Assembly (NCBI GenBank): GCA_036558005.1
Contig: DATBGO010000242.1
Location: 1-64,000 of the forward strand
Direction: 5' to 3'
Length of the DNA stretch: 64,000 nucleotides
Source of the DNA: DATBGO01 sp036558005
Lineage (GTDB): Bacteria > Actinomycetota > Actinomycetes > Streptosporangiales > Streptosporangiaceae
The notes under the pieces are model-generated. The model did not search any database. It was not told the origin of the DNA and saw nothing but the letters and a program-made list of their open reading frames with translations. This document shows positions 1-7,814 of this stretch, in pieces (positions within the stretch are counted from its first letter, which is position 1; each line of letters starts with the position of its first letter). The position numbers and the translations under genes were made by a program.

Positions 1-819
<819 letters not shown>

Positions 820-1065
820 CCCTGTCCTTCCCTCGACGCCAGCCCGGACGCACCGAGGCGCTGCGCTGGCGGATGGCCCAATCCGCGATCGTACCGGTCC
901 CGGGCGCGTACCCGGTCCGCCGACCACGCGCAGCCCGCAGCGGCGGGCCGCGGGCTACGGCAGTCTTGCTGATGACCGGCACGCGTGTCATTAGCTTTAT
1001 GTACACATCCAAGCAGGCGCCGCCGACAATTTGCGCCCCGCCGCCGCGCCGATACCGTGCAGACC

Positions 1066-1839
1066 ATGAACCAGGACCAGTGGGCGCCGCTGGCTGAGCG
1101 GTTCGCCGCGCAGCATTACGCGACCCTGCGCGGCAGGGTGCGGACCTACGTGATCGGCGCGCACCTGCGCGCGCACCTGCCACCGCCGCCCGCGGCCCTG
1201 GTCGACATCGGCGGCGGGGCCGGCCATCAGTCCATTCCGCTGGCGCGGGCGGGCTACCGGGTGACCATCGCCGATCCGTCCGAGGCGATGCTGGGCAGGG
1301 CGCGGGACCGGCTGGCCGCCGAGCCGGGCGAGGTGGCGGCCCGGGTCCGGCTGCTCCGGGCCAGCGCCGCTGAGGCGGGTGCGGCGCTGGGCGGCGAGCG
1401 GTTCAGCGGCGTGCTGTGCCACGGCGTCATCATGTACGTCGATGACCCGGGGCCGTTCGTGGCCGCGCTGGCGGGCCTGGCGCAGCGGGCCGGGATCGTC
1501 TCGCTGGTGGCCAAGAACGCCAGGACCATGGTGACCCGCCCGGCCCTGGCCGGGGACTGGGCGCAGGCACTGGCCGCGTTCGACACCGACCGGCAGGTCA
1601 ACGGGCTTGGCCTGGACACCCGCGCGGACACGGTGGAAGACCTGACCGCGCGGCTGGCCAGCTGCGGCGTCGAGCCGATCGCCTGGTACGGGGTGCGGCT
1701 GTTCACTGACAGCTGGACTCCGCCCAGGCCGGCAGCAGCAGATGAGGACCTGGCCATGGAGGTAGAACTGCAAGCCAGCCGCCGCGACCCGTACCGGCAG
1801 CTGAGCCGGCTGTTCCACCTGGTAGGACGGCGCCGCTGA
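1066..1839 (+). CDS. class I SAM-dependent methyltransferase
   Basis: 257-residue protein with the Rossmann methyltransferase motif I VDIGGGAGHQ near residue 46, an acidic ribose-binding residue in ADPSEAM, and a post-motif segment LCHGVIMYVDDP typical of the SmtA/CmoM-like group. ATG 1066 is preferred because the homologous fold begins right after it and the upstream in-frame codons are arginine-rich non-coding-like sequence; no convincing ribosome site precedes it, so the mRNA may be leaderless. Substrate (tRNA or small molecule) is unknown. It is divergent from the ABC ATPase gene. Confidence 0.85.
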   Translation: MNQDQWAPLAERFAAQHYATLRGRVRTYVIGAHLRAHLPPPPAALVDIGGGAGHQSIPLARAGYRVTIADPSEAMLGRARDRLAAEPGEVAARVRLLRASAAEAGAALGGERFSGVLCHGVIMYVDDPGPFVAALAGLAQRAGIVSLVAKNARTMVTRPALAGDWAQALAAFDTDRQVNGLGLDTRADTVEDLTARLASCGVEPIAWYGVRLFTDSWTPPRPAAADEDLAMEVELQASRRDPYRQLSRLFHLVGRRR

Positions 1840-1919
1840 GCCGCGGCGTGGCCGCGATCTGGCCGCGGCGGCTGACCTGGGATTGCACGCTAAGAACGGC
1901 TGTATGCCGATTCTTTACC

Positions 1920-1969
1920 TTGTGGTTGTTTCGTTGTGACTTATAGTGACTGTACGTTATCGTATAACG
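1920..1969 (+). promoter_or_regulatory. putative promoter and inverted-repeat operator before the G1 peptidase gene
   Basis: A hexamer pair TTGTGG (1920-1925) and TATAGT (1942-1947) with a 16-bp spacer lies in an AT-rich patch. Eight bases downstream is CGTTAT-CGT-ATAACG (1955-1969), a perfect 6-bp dyad with a 3-bp spacer, where a repressor would block initiation or clearance. Both are read by eye. Confidence 0.45.
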
Positions 1970-2044
1970 CTCCGCAGTTACGACAGATTGACCAAAAGGG
2001 TGATTTGCGTTAACTGCCCGATATGACGGTCAAAGGAGTCCGTT

Positions 2045-2884
2045 ATGTTTCCCCGCTGGTGCGTACCCGTCACGATCCTTGCCCTGGTGGTCGGCTCGAT
2101 GTTGGCAGCCGGCAGTGCCAGCGCCTCGGCAAGCACCCATCCTGGCACCACGCAGGTCCGTCCGGGCGGCGCCGTCGCCTCCTTTACGCCGGGCGGGCTG
2201 ATGAAACGCCCATCCGGCGCGCTCGCGCAGGCCCGCGGGCAGAAGTTCCAGGACGAGAGCACCAACTGGTCCGGTTATGCCGTGACCGGAGGCGACGGCG
2301 CCTTCAACAGCGTCTCGTCCAGCTGGACACAGCCGGCCGCGAACTGCTCCGACAGCGGCAGCGCCGAGTACGCCGCGTTCTGGGTCGGCCTGGACGGCTT
2401 CAACAGCGGCTCGGTCGAGCAGACCGGCACCGACTCGGACTGCGACGGCACGTCGCCGGACTACTACGGCTGGTACGAGATGTACCCGGCAGCCCCGGTC
2501 TACTTCGACAACCCGGTCGAGCCCGGGGACCAGATCAGCGCCTCGGTCACGTTCAGCGGCACCGAGACCTACACGCTGGTGCTGACCGACAGCACCCAGG
2601 ACTGGACCCAGACCATCACTCAGGATGAGGGCGGCCTGGCCCGGTCCTCGGCCGAAGTCATCACCGAGGCGCCGTCGTCAGAGTTCGGCGTCTTGCCGCT
2701 TGCCGACTTCGGCACGATCAATTACGGCGGATCATCCGATGACGGCGCCTCGATGGGCGCCCAGGGCCCGACCTCGATCATCATGGTGGACAGCGGCGGC
2801 CAGCAGCAGGACACGACCAGCGCGATGGATGGCGCGGGCGATTTCAGCAACACCTGGCTGAGTAGTTTCAGCCGCCGCCATTAG
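2045..2884 (+). CDS. secreted G1-family (eqolisin-like) glutamic peptidase
   Basis: 279-residue precursor with a Sec signal peptide (hydrophobic run at residues 8-20, AxA-type sites ending near residue 30). The mature part follows the peptidase G1/A4 pattern: NWSGYAV (74-80), FWVGLDG (112-118), the VEQTGTD segment with candidate catalytic Gln126, YYGWYEMYP (140-148), and SSAEVITEAP with candidate catalytic Glu204. Fungal members are acid endopeptidases; bacterial homologues are secreted proteases or binding proteins. ATG 2045 has an ideal AAAGGAG site (2031-2037). It stands alone and is preceded by a dyad/promoter region, suggesting individual control. Confidence 0.85.
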   Translation: MFPRWCVPVTILALVVGSMLAAGSASASASTHPGTTQVRPGGAVASFTPGGLMKRPSGALAQARGQKFQDESTNWSGYAVTGGDGAFNSVSSSWTQPAANCSDSGSAEYAAFWVGLDGFNSGSVEQTGTDSDCDGTSPDYYGWYEMYPAAPVYFDNPVEPGDQISASVTFSGTETYTLVLTDSTQDWTQTITQDEGGLARSSAEVITEAPSSEFGVLPLADFGTINYGGSSDDGASMGAQGPTSIIMVDSGGQQQDTTSAMDGAGDFSNTWLSSFSRRH

Positions 2885-3072
2885 GGCGGCCAGCTCCGTC
2901 AGCCCGGCTGGCCGACCGTTTTCCTAGCCCGATGGCGCCGGCTGGCCGGCCTGTCCCCGCGGCCCCGGTCACGTGCCTGCCCCTGTTTCAGGCGCGTGGC
3001 CGGCGGCAGCGGCTTGTCCTTCGGCCGGATGCGGCCAGCTGGTGGCGGCCCGGGCTAGCCGGTGGCGCCGGG

Positions 3073-3522
3073 CTAGCTGGCGGGCAGCGTCATCGTCAGC
3101 GCGGCCCGGTCATGCGGCTGCGGGCGCTTGCCGGTATAGATCCAGGTGAGCCGGGAGAAATACATCCGGCCCTGGTGACGCGGCCACGGCCGGGCCCGCC
3201 ACAGCACGGTCAGCACCGGGAACCTGACGAACCTGCCCTGGGCGCAGGTCGGGGTGCAGTTGTTCACTTCCAGGTAGCCGTGGCCGAACGCGGAAGACCG
3301 CCAGCTCGTCCAGCGCAGCCCGGCCAGCAGCTGCTGCGATGGCATGCAGCCGAAGCTGTCGAGCCTGGCCGGCCGGACCTGGCCATGGCCCGCGCAGTCC
3401 ACCGTGACCACCGGGCTCGGTGCCGCGGACGCCGGGCTGGCGGCCACCACGGTCGCGCTAGCCGCCCCGGCCACCGCCAGCAGGCCCGCCGTCAGGAGCA
3501 CTCGCGTGCGGGTGAATCTCAT
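3073..3522 (-). CDS. small secreted protein of unknown function
   Basis: 149 residues, starting at ATG 3522 behind GGAAGGGA. Residues 1-34 form a signal peptide (RTR positive end, hydrophobic core, ASPASA-A cleavage site). The mature protein of about 115 residues has four Cys (in VDCAG, FGCMP, NNCTPTCAQG), which could form two disulfides, and is rich in Trp/Arg (RWTSWRSS, LWRARPWPRHQGRMYFSRLTW). I recall the CxPTCAxG...RPWPRHQ pattern from small exported actinobacterial proteins with no known role. It is convergent with the G1 peptidase gene. Confidence 0.75.
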   Translation of the reverse strand: MRFTRTRVLLTAGLLAVAGAASATVVAASPASAAPSPVVTVDCAGHGQVRPARLDSFGCMPSQQLLAGLRWTSWRSSAFGHGYLEVNNCTPTCAQGRFVRFPVLTVLWRARPWPRHQGRMYFSRLTWIYTGKRPQPHDRAALTMTLPAS

Positions 3523-3771
3523 CGGGCTGATCCCTTCCGGTCCCGCCAGCCGTTCTGCTGGCCGGCGATGGCGGCCCGGCGGGCCGCCTGCCGACGAGGG
3601 TGCGATATGGCGGCTGCCTGGCTCAAGGGAAGTCCTCCCCATCGGCGGCCCCGGCGCCGGCCCGGCCCGGCCCGGCCGGCCGCAGCCGGAGTCTCCGCCA
3701 GCTGACCATTCGCGGTTAAGGGCCAGGACCGGATCTGGAACGGCGGCGCCCGGCGAGCGTACATTTGTGAC

Positions 3772-4311
3772 GTGGTAGGTCCGGACACGCTGCCGCCCGC
3801 GCTGCGCGCCTCCGACGAGGATCGCGATCACGTCATCGCCATGCTGCGGGCCGGCGCGGTCTCGGGGCAGCTGTCCCACGACACGTTCGTGCACCGGATG
3901 GAAGCTGCGCTGCAGGCGCGCGGCCTGGCCGACCTGGCCGGCCTGCTCAAGGACCTGCCGCCGCCGGCCCGCAAGGCCAGCTGGCTGGAGCGCGCCATCT
4001 GGCGCTGGTCGGCGGCGGGCGCGCGGGTCCAGCTGGCCTGGCGGACGCCGCGGCTGCCGAGCCTGGTGCTGCCCCGCGCCGACCGGGTGTTCGTGATCGG
4101 CCGGTCCCCGCAGTGCGACCTCGCGATCGGGGACATGACCGTCTCCTGGCGCCACGCCGAGCTGCGCCGCGGCGCCGGCGGGTGGCAGCTGACCGACCTC
4201 GGCTCGACCAACGGCACCCGGGTGAACGGCTGGCTCGCGGGCGCGGGCTTCACCGTCCAGCCGGGTGACCGGGTGAGCTTCGGCGGCGTCGCGTTCCGCG
4301 TCTGCGGCTGA
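3772..4311 (+). CDS. DUF1707 and FHA domain protein
   Basis: 179 residues. Residues 10-62 match DUF1707, the short actinobacterial domain beginning RASDEDRDHVIAMLRAG and ending near LLKDLPP. Residues 105-178 form a forkhead-associated phosphothreonine-binding domain with the key segments GRSPQCDLAI, SWRHAEL and DLGSTNGTRVNG. FHA domains read Ser/Thr-kinase outputs, so this is probably a cytoplasmic adaptor in kinase signalling; no kinase gene is adjacent. GTG 3772 follows a possible -10 TACATT by only a few bases, suggesting a leaderless transcript. Confidence 0.88.
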   Translation: MVGPDTLPPALRASDEDRDHVIAMLRAGAVSGQLSHDTFVHRMEAALQARGLADLAGLLKDLPPPARKASWLERAIWRWSAAGARVQLAWRTPRLPSLVLPRADRVFVIGRSPQCDLAIGDMTVSWRHAELRRGAGGWQLTDLGSTNGTRVNGWLAGAGFTVQPGDRVSFGGVAFRVCG

Positions 4312-4367
4312 GCGGCGCGGGGCCCGCCCGGGGCTGCGGGCCAGTGCGGGCCGGCTAGCGCGGCCGG

Positions 4368-5075
4368 CTAGACAGGCGTGCCGCCGGCCTGCAGGAAGAT
4401 CCCGTCAGGGACGGTCGGGGCGGGCGGGAAGTTGGTGACCGCGGTGAACGCGATCGTGGTGAACACCCCCGGCAGCTGGACCGTGCCGGCCGAGTCGCCA
4501 GCGGACACCTGGCCGGTCACCGTGTTGCCCGAGACGATGAACGTGTCCTCGCCGCTGAGCCGGACCACCGTCGTGCCCGGCGCGAAGGTGATGACCGACC
4601 CGAACGACGCCAGCAGCAGGACCGGGTCCCGGACCGGCGCCCCGAAGTTCAGCGTGAAGGAATGCCCCGGCTGGCCGACGATCTCCACGCAGTCGCTGGC
4701 CGCCAGCTGCGGGGTGAACGCGGGCGTATTGAACTGCTGGAACGTCGCGTTGAAGTCGCTGCCGGTGCCCATCGGGCCGGTCAGCGTGACCGGCTGGCCG
4801 TGCAAGATGCCGTTGGCCCCCTGCGGGCTGGCGCTGATCCAGTCGATGAACTCCAGCTGGCCGGGCGGCCCGGGCGGCGGCGCCGGGTCGGCCAGCACGA
4901 CCTGGCGCCAGGTCGCGTGCTGCAGCGGCTCCCTGGCGCTGAGAGTGCAGAACCACAGCGTGCAGGTGCCGTCGCTGGCCTGGGTAGCCAGCAGGCCGCC
5001 GCCGCTGGCGTCGGGCGGCAGGATCGGGACGATATCGACCATGTCGATGGCGGTGAGCTGACCTGGGGTTGTCAT
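4368..5075 (-). CDS. hypothetical protein, beta-rich, unknown function
   Basis: 235 residues from ATG 5075, preceded by AGGGGGCG. No signal peptide or membrane segment and no family I recognise. The sequence is low in Lys and rich in Thr, Val, Gly and Pro with alternating hydrophobic residues (TTVVRLSGEDTFIVSGNTVTG), which suggests a beta-sandwich; there are three Cys (two in TCTLWFC, one in SDCVEIVG). Frame-specific codon bias supports coding. The upstream in-frame ATG at 5129 has no ribosome site. Its neighbours give no functional clue. Confidence 0.6.
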   Translation of the reverse strand: MTTPGQLTAIDMVDIVPILPPDASGGGLLATQASDGTCTLWFCTLSAREPLQHATWRQVVLADPAPPPGPPGQLEFIDWISASPQGANGILHGQPVTLTGPMGTGSDFNATFQQFNTPAFTPQLAASDCVEIVGQPGHSFTLNFGAPVRDPVLLLASFGSVITFAPGTTVVRLSGEDTFIVSGNTVTGQVSAGDSAGTVQLPGVFTTIAFTAVTNFPPAPTVPDGIFLQAGGTPV

Positions 5076-5176
5076 GACGCGCCCCCTGAGCGAGACCGGC
5101 AGGCCGGCGGTGGCCGGCCCTTTCACCACCCCGGAGCGGCGCGCGCCCGTCCTGATACCGGCCGCGGGCCGCGGGC

Positions 5177-6184
5177 TCAGTCCGTGCCCTCAGCGGGGGA
5201 ACGCTGGGACAGCAGGTACAGCCAGGCCAGCGCGGGCACGACCAGCACCGCGCCGACGGCCAGGCTGACCGCGGTGGCGGTCAGCACCGGCCGGGTCGCG
5301 GCGGCGGCGGAGATCGTCAGGCCGGGCGTCAGCAGGTCAGGGTACTGCGCGGCTGCCCACGCCCACAGCACGGCGGTGACCGCGACCCCGGCGGTGAACC
5401 GCGCGGTCAGGAAGCGCCGCCACCGCAGCAGCGCGAGCGACACCACCCCGGCCACCGCCGACACGATGACCAGCGGCAGGCCCCGGTGCAGCAGGCCGTG
5501 GTACAGCACCGCGGCGTCCTGGTGCACGAACAGCAGGCCGCCGGCCGCGATCGCGCCGGCCGCCACCCCGGCCGCCAGCGCCCGCCGGCGCAGCTGCGCG
5601 ATCAGCGCCGCGTCACCGGCCCGGCGGGCGTCAGCGGTCAGGTAGACCGCCGCCAGGTACGCGCACACCACCACGGCCATCACGCCGGTCAGCACCGGCA
5701 CCGGGCCCAGCCAGCTGGTCACCGGGTCGCCGGCGCCGACACCGGGCGGTACCCGGCCGGAGGCGACCGCCCCGGCGGCCGCCCCGAGGAAGAACGGGGT
5801 GATGACCGACGAGGCCGCGAACGCCGCGCCGAAGATGCGCCGCTGCCAGGTGGCGGACACGGTCTTGCGGAACGCGAATGCTGACCCCCGGACGATCACC
5901 CCGAACGCGGCCAGGGTCAGCGGAATCCACAGCGTCGATGCCACCGCGCCGAACAGCGGCGGGAAGCACGTCCACAGCACCACCAGGACGAAGATCAGCC
6001 AGACGTGATTGGCTTCCCAGACCGGCCCGATCGAGTGCTCGATCAGCGCCCGCTGCCGGGCGCCCCGGTGCGCGCCGCCGGCCACCAGGTCCCAGAACCC
6101 GGCGCCGAAGTCGGCCCCGCCGAACAGCGCGTAGCAGGTGACCCCGACCCACGCCACCGCGGCCAGCGCGTCGGCGAGGCTCAT
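5177..6184 (-). CDS. cydB: cytochrome bd-type oxidase subunit II
   Basis: 335-residue polytopic membrane protein with about eight hydrophobic segments. The N-terminal signature YALFGGADFGAGFWDL and the WEANHVWLIFVLVVLWTCFPP segment are diagnostic of CydB, which pairs with CydA to form the quinol oxidase that reduces O2 at high affinity without pumping protons. It starts 16 bp after the cydA stop, so the two are one operon. No cydDC assembly genes are in the window. Family membership is certain; whether it is the cyanide-sensitive or CIO variant is not resolved. Confidence 0.95.
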   Translation of the reverse strand: MSLADALAAVAWVGVTCYALFGGADFGAGFWDLVAGGAHRGARQRALIEHSIGPVWEANHVWLIFVLVVLWTCFPPLFGAVASTLWIPLTLAAFGVIVRGSAFAFRKTVSATWQRRIFGAAFAASSVITPFFLGAAAGAVASGRVPPGVGAGDPVTSWLGPVPVLTGVMAVVVCAYLAAVYLTADARRAGDAALIAQLRRRALAAGVAAGAIAAGGLLFVHQDAAVLYHGLLHRGLPLVIVSAVAGVVSLALLRWRRFLTARFTAGVAVTAVLWAWAAAQYPDLLTPGLTISAAAATRPVLTATAVSLAVGAVLVVPALAWLYLLSQRSPAEGTD

Positions 6185-6200
6185 CGGCCCTGGCGGATCG

Positions 6201-7559
6201 TCATGTGATCTTGTACTCCCTGACGTCGCGTTCCTGCGGCGCCTCGGGCACCGGGCGGGCCCTGGTGAAGCGGCGCAGCACCGCGATGGTGGTGACGGTC
6301 AGCACGGCGTAGATGGCCAGCACCGCGTAGAACCCGTACTGCAGGCCGGCCGCCGGGTTCACCGCGTTCGCCACCCGCAGCACCCGGTAGACGATCCACG
6401 GCTGGCGGCCGACCTCGGTGGTGATCCAGCCCAGCTCCATCGCGGCGGTCGCGGCCAGGCCGGAGACCGCGACCGCGCGCAGGAACCAGGCGGTGCGCGG
6501 GGCGTCCCGGTTGCGCCACCACGACCAGGCCAGCCACAGGCCGAGCGCGAGCAGCCCGAAGCCGATCGTGACCATCGAGTCGAAGGACAGGTGCACCAGC
6601 GTGACCAGCGGCGGCCGGTCGCTCGGCGGGACCGTGTTCAGGCCCTGGATGGTCGCGTCCGGGTTGCCCTTGGCCAGCAGCGACAGCCCGTTGGGGATCC
6701 GGAGCGCGCCGTGCAGCCTGCCGCCGCTGTAGAAGCCGAACAGCGACTCGGGCGCGCCCATGGTGGTCTTGGCCAGGCCCTCCATCGCGGCCAGCTTGAC
6801 CGGCTGGTGGTCGCCGACCATCCGCGCCGCCCAGTCGCCGACGACGATCTGCACCGGGGTCAGGATCGCCGCGCCGGTCAGCGGGATCAGCAGCCCGAGG
6901 CGGTGATAACGGTCGCGGCGGCCGCGCAGCATCGCCACCGCGTAGACGCTCGCCACCCCGAACCCGGTCACCATCAGCGCAGCGATGATCATGTGCGCGG
7001 TCTGCGGGCCGGTCGCCGGGTTGAACATCGCCGCCCACGGATCAACACGGGTGATCCGGCCGCCGCGGACGGTGAACCCGGTGGGCGTGTTCATCCACGA
7101 GTTCGCGCACACCACGAAGAAGGCGCTGGCCACCCCGGCCACGAAGATCGGGATCCCGGACAGCAGGTGCGCCCGCGGCGGCAGCCGGTCCCAGCCGTAC
7201 AGGTAGATGCCCAGGAAGATCGCTTCGATGAAGAACGCTATCCCCTCGATGGCGAACGGCAGCCCGATGACCTGTCCGTAGTCCGACATCAGGCCCGACC
7301 ACAGCACGCCCATCTCGATCGACAGGATGGTTCCCGACACCGCGCCGACCGCGAACAGCACGCCAAGGACCTTGGCCCAGCGGCGGGCCAGCAGCCGGTA
7401 CGCCGGGTCGCCGGTGCGCAGCCCGCGCCACTCGGTGAACAGCACCAGCCCGGGCAGCCCGACCCCGAAGCAGGCCAGCACGATGTGCCAGGCCAGCGAG
7501 AAGCCCATCTGCGAGCGGGCCGCGACCGGGTCCGCGACCCGTTCCGCCGCCAGCGCCAT
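6201..7559 (-). CDS. cydA: cytochrome bd-type oxidase subunit I
   Basis: 452 residues from ATG 7559 with multiple membrane segments. Visible CydA hallmarks: His25 in GFSLAWH (heme b595 ligand position), the long SGTILSIEMGVLW/FAIEGIAFFIEAIFLGIYLYGWDRL core, VKLAAMEGL and the GRQPWIVYRVLR quinol-site signature. The Q loop is short. ATG 7559 is chosen because MALAAERVADPVAARSQ lines up with the normal CydA N-terminus; an in-frame ATG at 7580 would put the ribosome site inside the dyad at 7582-7596. It is first gene of cydAB, divergent from the LanB-like gene. Confidence 0.95.
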   Translation of the reverse strand: MALAAERVADPVAARSQMGFSLAWHIVLACFGVGLPGLVLFTEWRGLRTGDPAYRLLARRWAKVLGVLFAVGAVSGTILSIEMGVLWSGLMSDYGQVIGLPFAIEGIAFFIEAIFLGIYLYGWDRLPPRAHLLSGIPIFVAGVASAFFVVCANSWMNTPTGFTVRGGRITRVDPWAAMFNPATGPQTAHMIIAALMVTGFGVASVYAVAMLRGRRDRYHRLGLLIPLTGAAILTPVQIVVGDWAARMVGDHQPVKLAAMEGLAKTTMGAPESLFGFYSGGRLHGALRIPNGLSLLAKGNPDATIQGLNTVPPSDRPPLVTLVHLSFDSMVTIGFGLLALGLWLAWSWWRNRDAPRTAWFLRAVAVSGLAATAAMELGWITTEVGRQPWIVYRVLRVANAVNPAAGLQYGFYAVLAIYAVLTVTTIAVLRRFTRARPVPEAPQERDVREYKIT

Positions 7560-7581
7560 TACCGCTGCCGCCCCGTGCATT

Positions 7582-7596
7582 ACTACAAACTGTAGT
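7582..7596. promoter_or_regulatory. inverted repeat upstream of cydAB
   Basis: ACTACA-AAC-TGTAGT is a perfect 6-bp dyad with a 3-bp spacer, 23-37 bp upstream of the preferred cydA start. Its TACA...TGTA core resembles BlaI/MecI/CopY-type operators. The same 11-mer TACAAACTGTA occurs at 43686-43696 upstream of the diguanylate cyclase gene. Regulator unknown. Confidence 0.5.
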
Positions 7597-7655
7597 GCGA
7601 AGGCGGCCTCGCGGTAAGCAGGGACTCGCCGGTAAGCCGCCCAGCCGATCGGCCG

Positions 7656-7700
7656 GGCCCCGGACAGCTGGGCGCCGGACAGCCGGGCGCCGGACAGCCG
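7656..7700. repeat. three tandem 15-bp repeats between cydA and the LanB-like gene
   Basis: Units at 7656-7670, 7671-7685 and 7686-7700; the last two are identical (GGCGCCGGACAGCCG) and the first differs at two positions. They lie in the intergenic region. On the reverse strand the units would read as a pentapeptide-like ARLSG series, but no start or ribosome site supports translation. Confidence 0.7.
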
Positions 7701-7814
7701 GGCCGCCAGCCGCGGGCCAGCCAGCCGCTGATTGAGCCAATAGTCCAGAATCTGCCGCCATGTTAGCGTTTCATTACTTTCCGGCTTCGGGCCCAGAGCC
7801 CAGGGGACGTGGTG

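Noticed and set aside
6138..7595. Long + strand open frame (485 codons) across cydA
   Set aside because: Arg/Gly/Gln-rich shadow of cydA in high-GC DNA; the reverse strand has clear CydA motifs.
7642..7800. Pentapeptide-like ARLSG reading on the reverse strand before cydA
   Set aside because: Only three 15-bp units and no start or ribosome site; treated as a DNA repeat.
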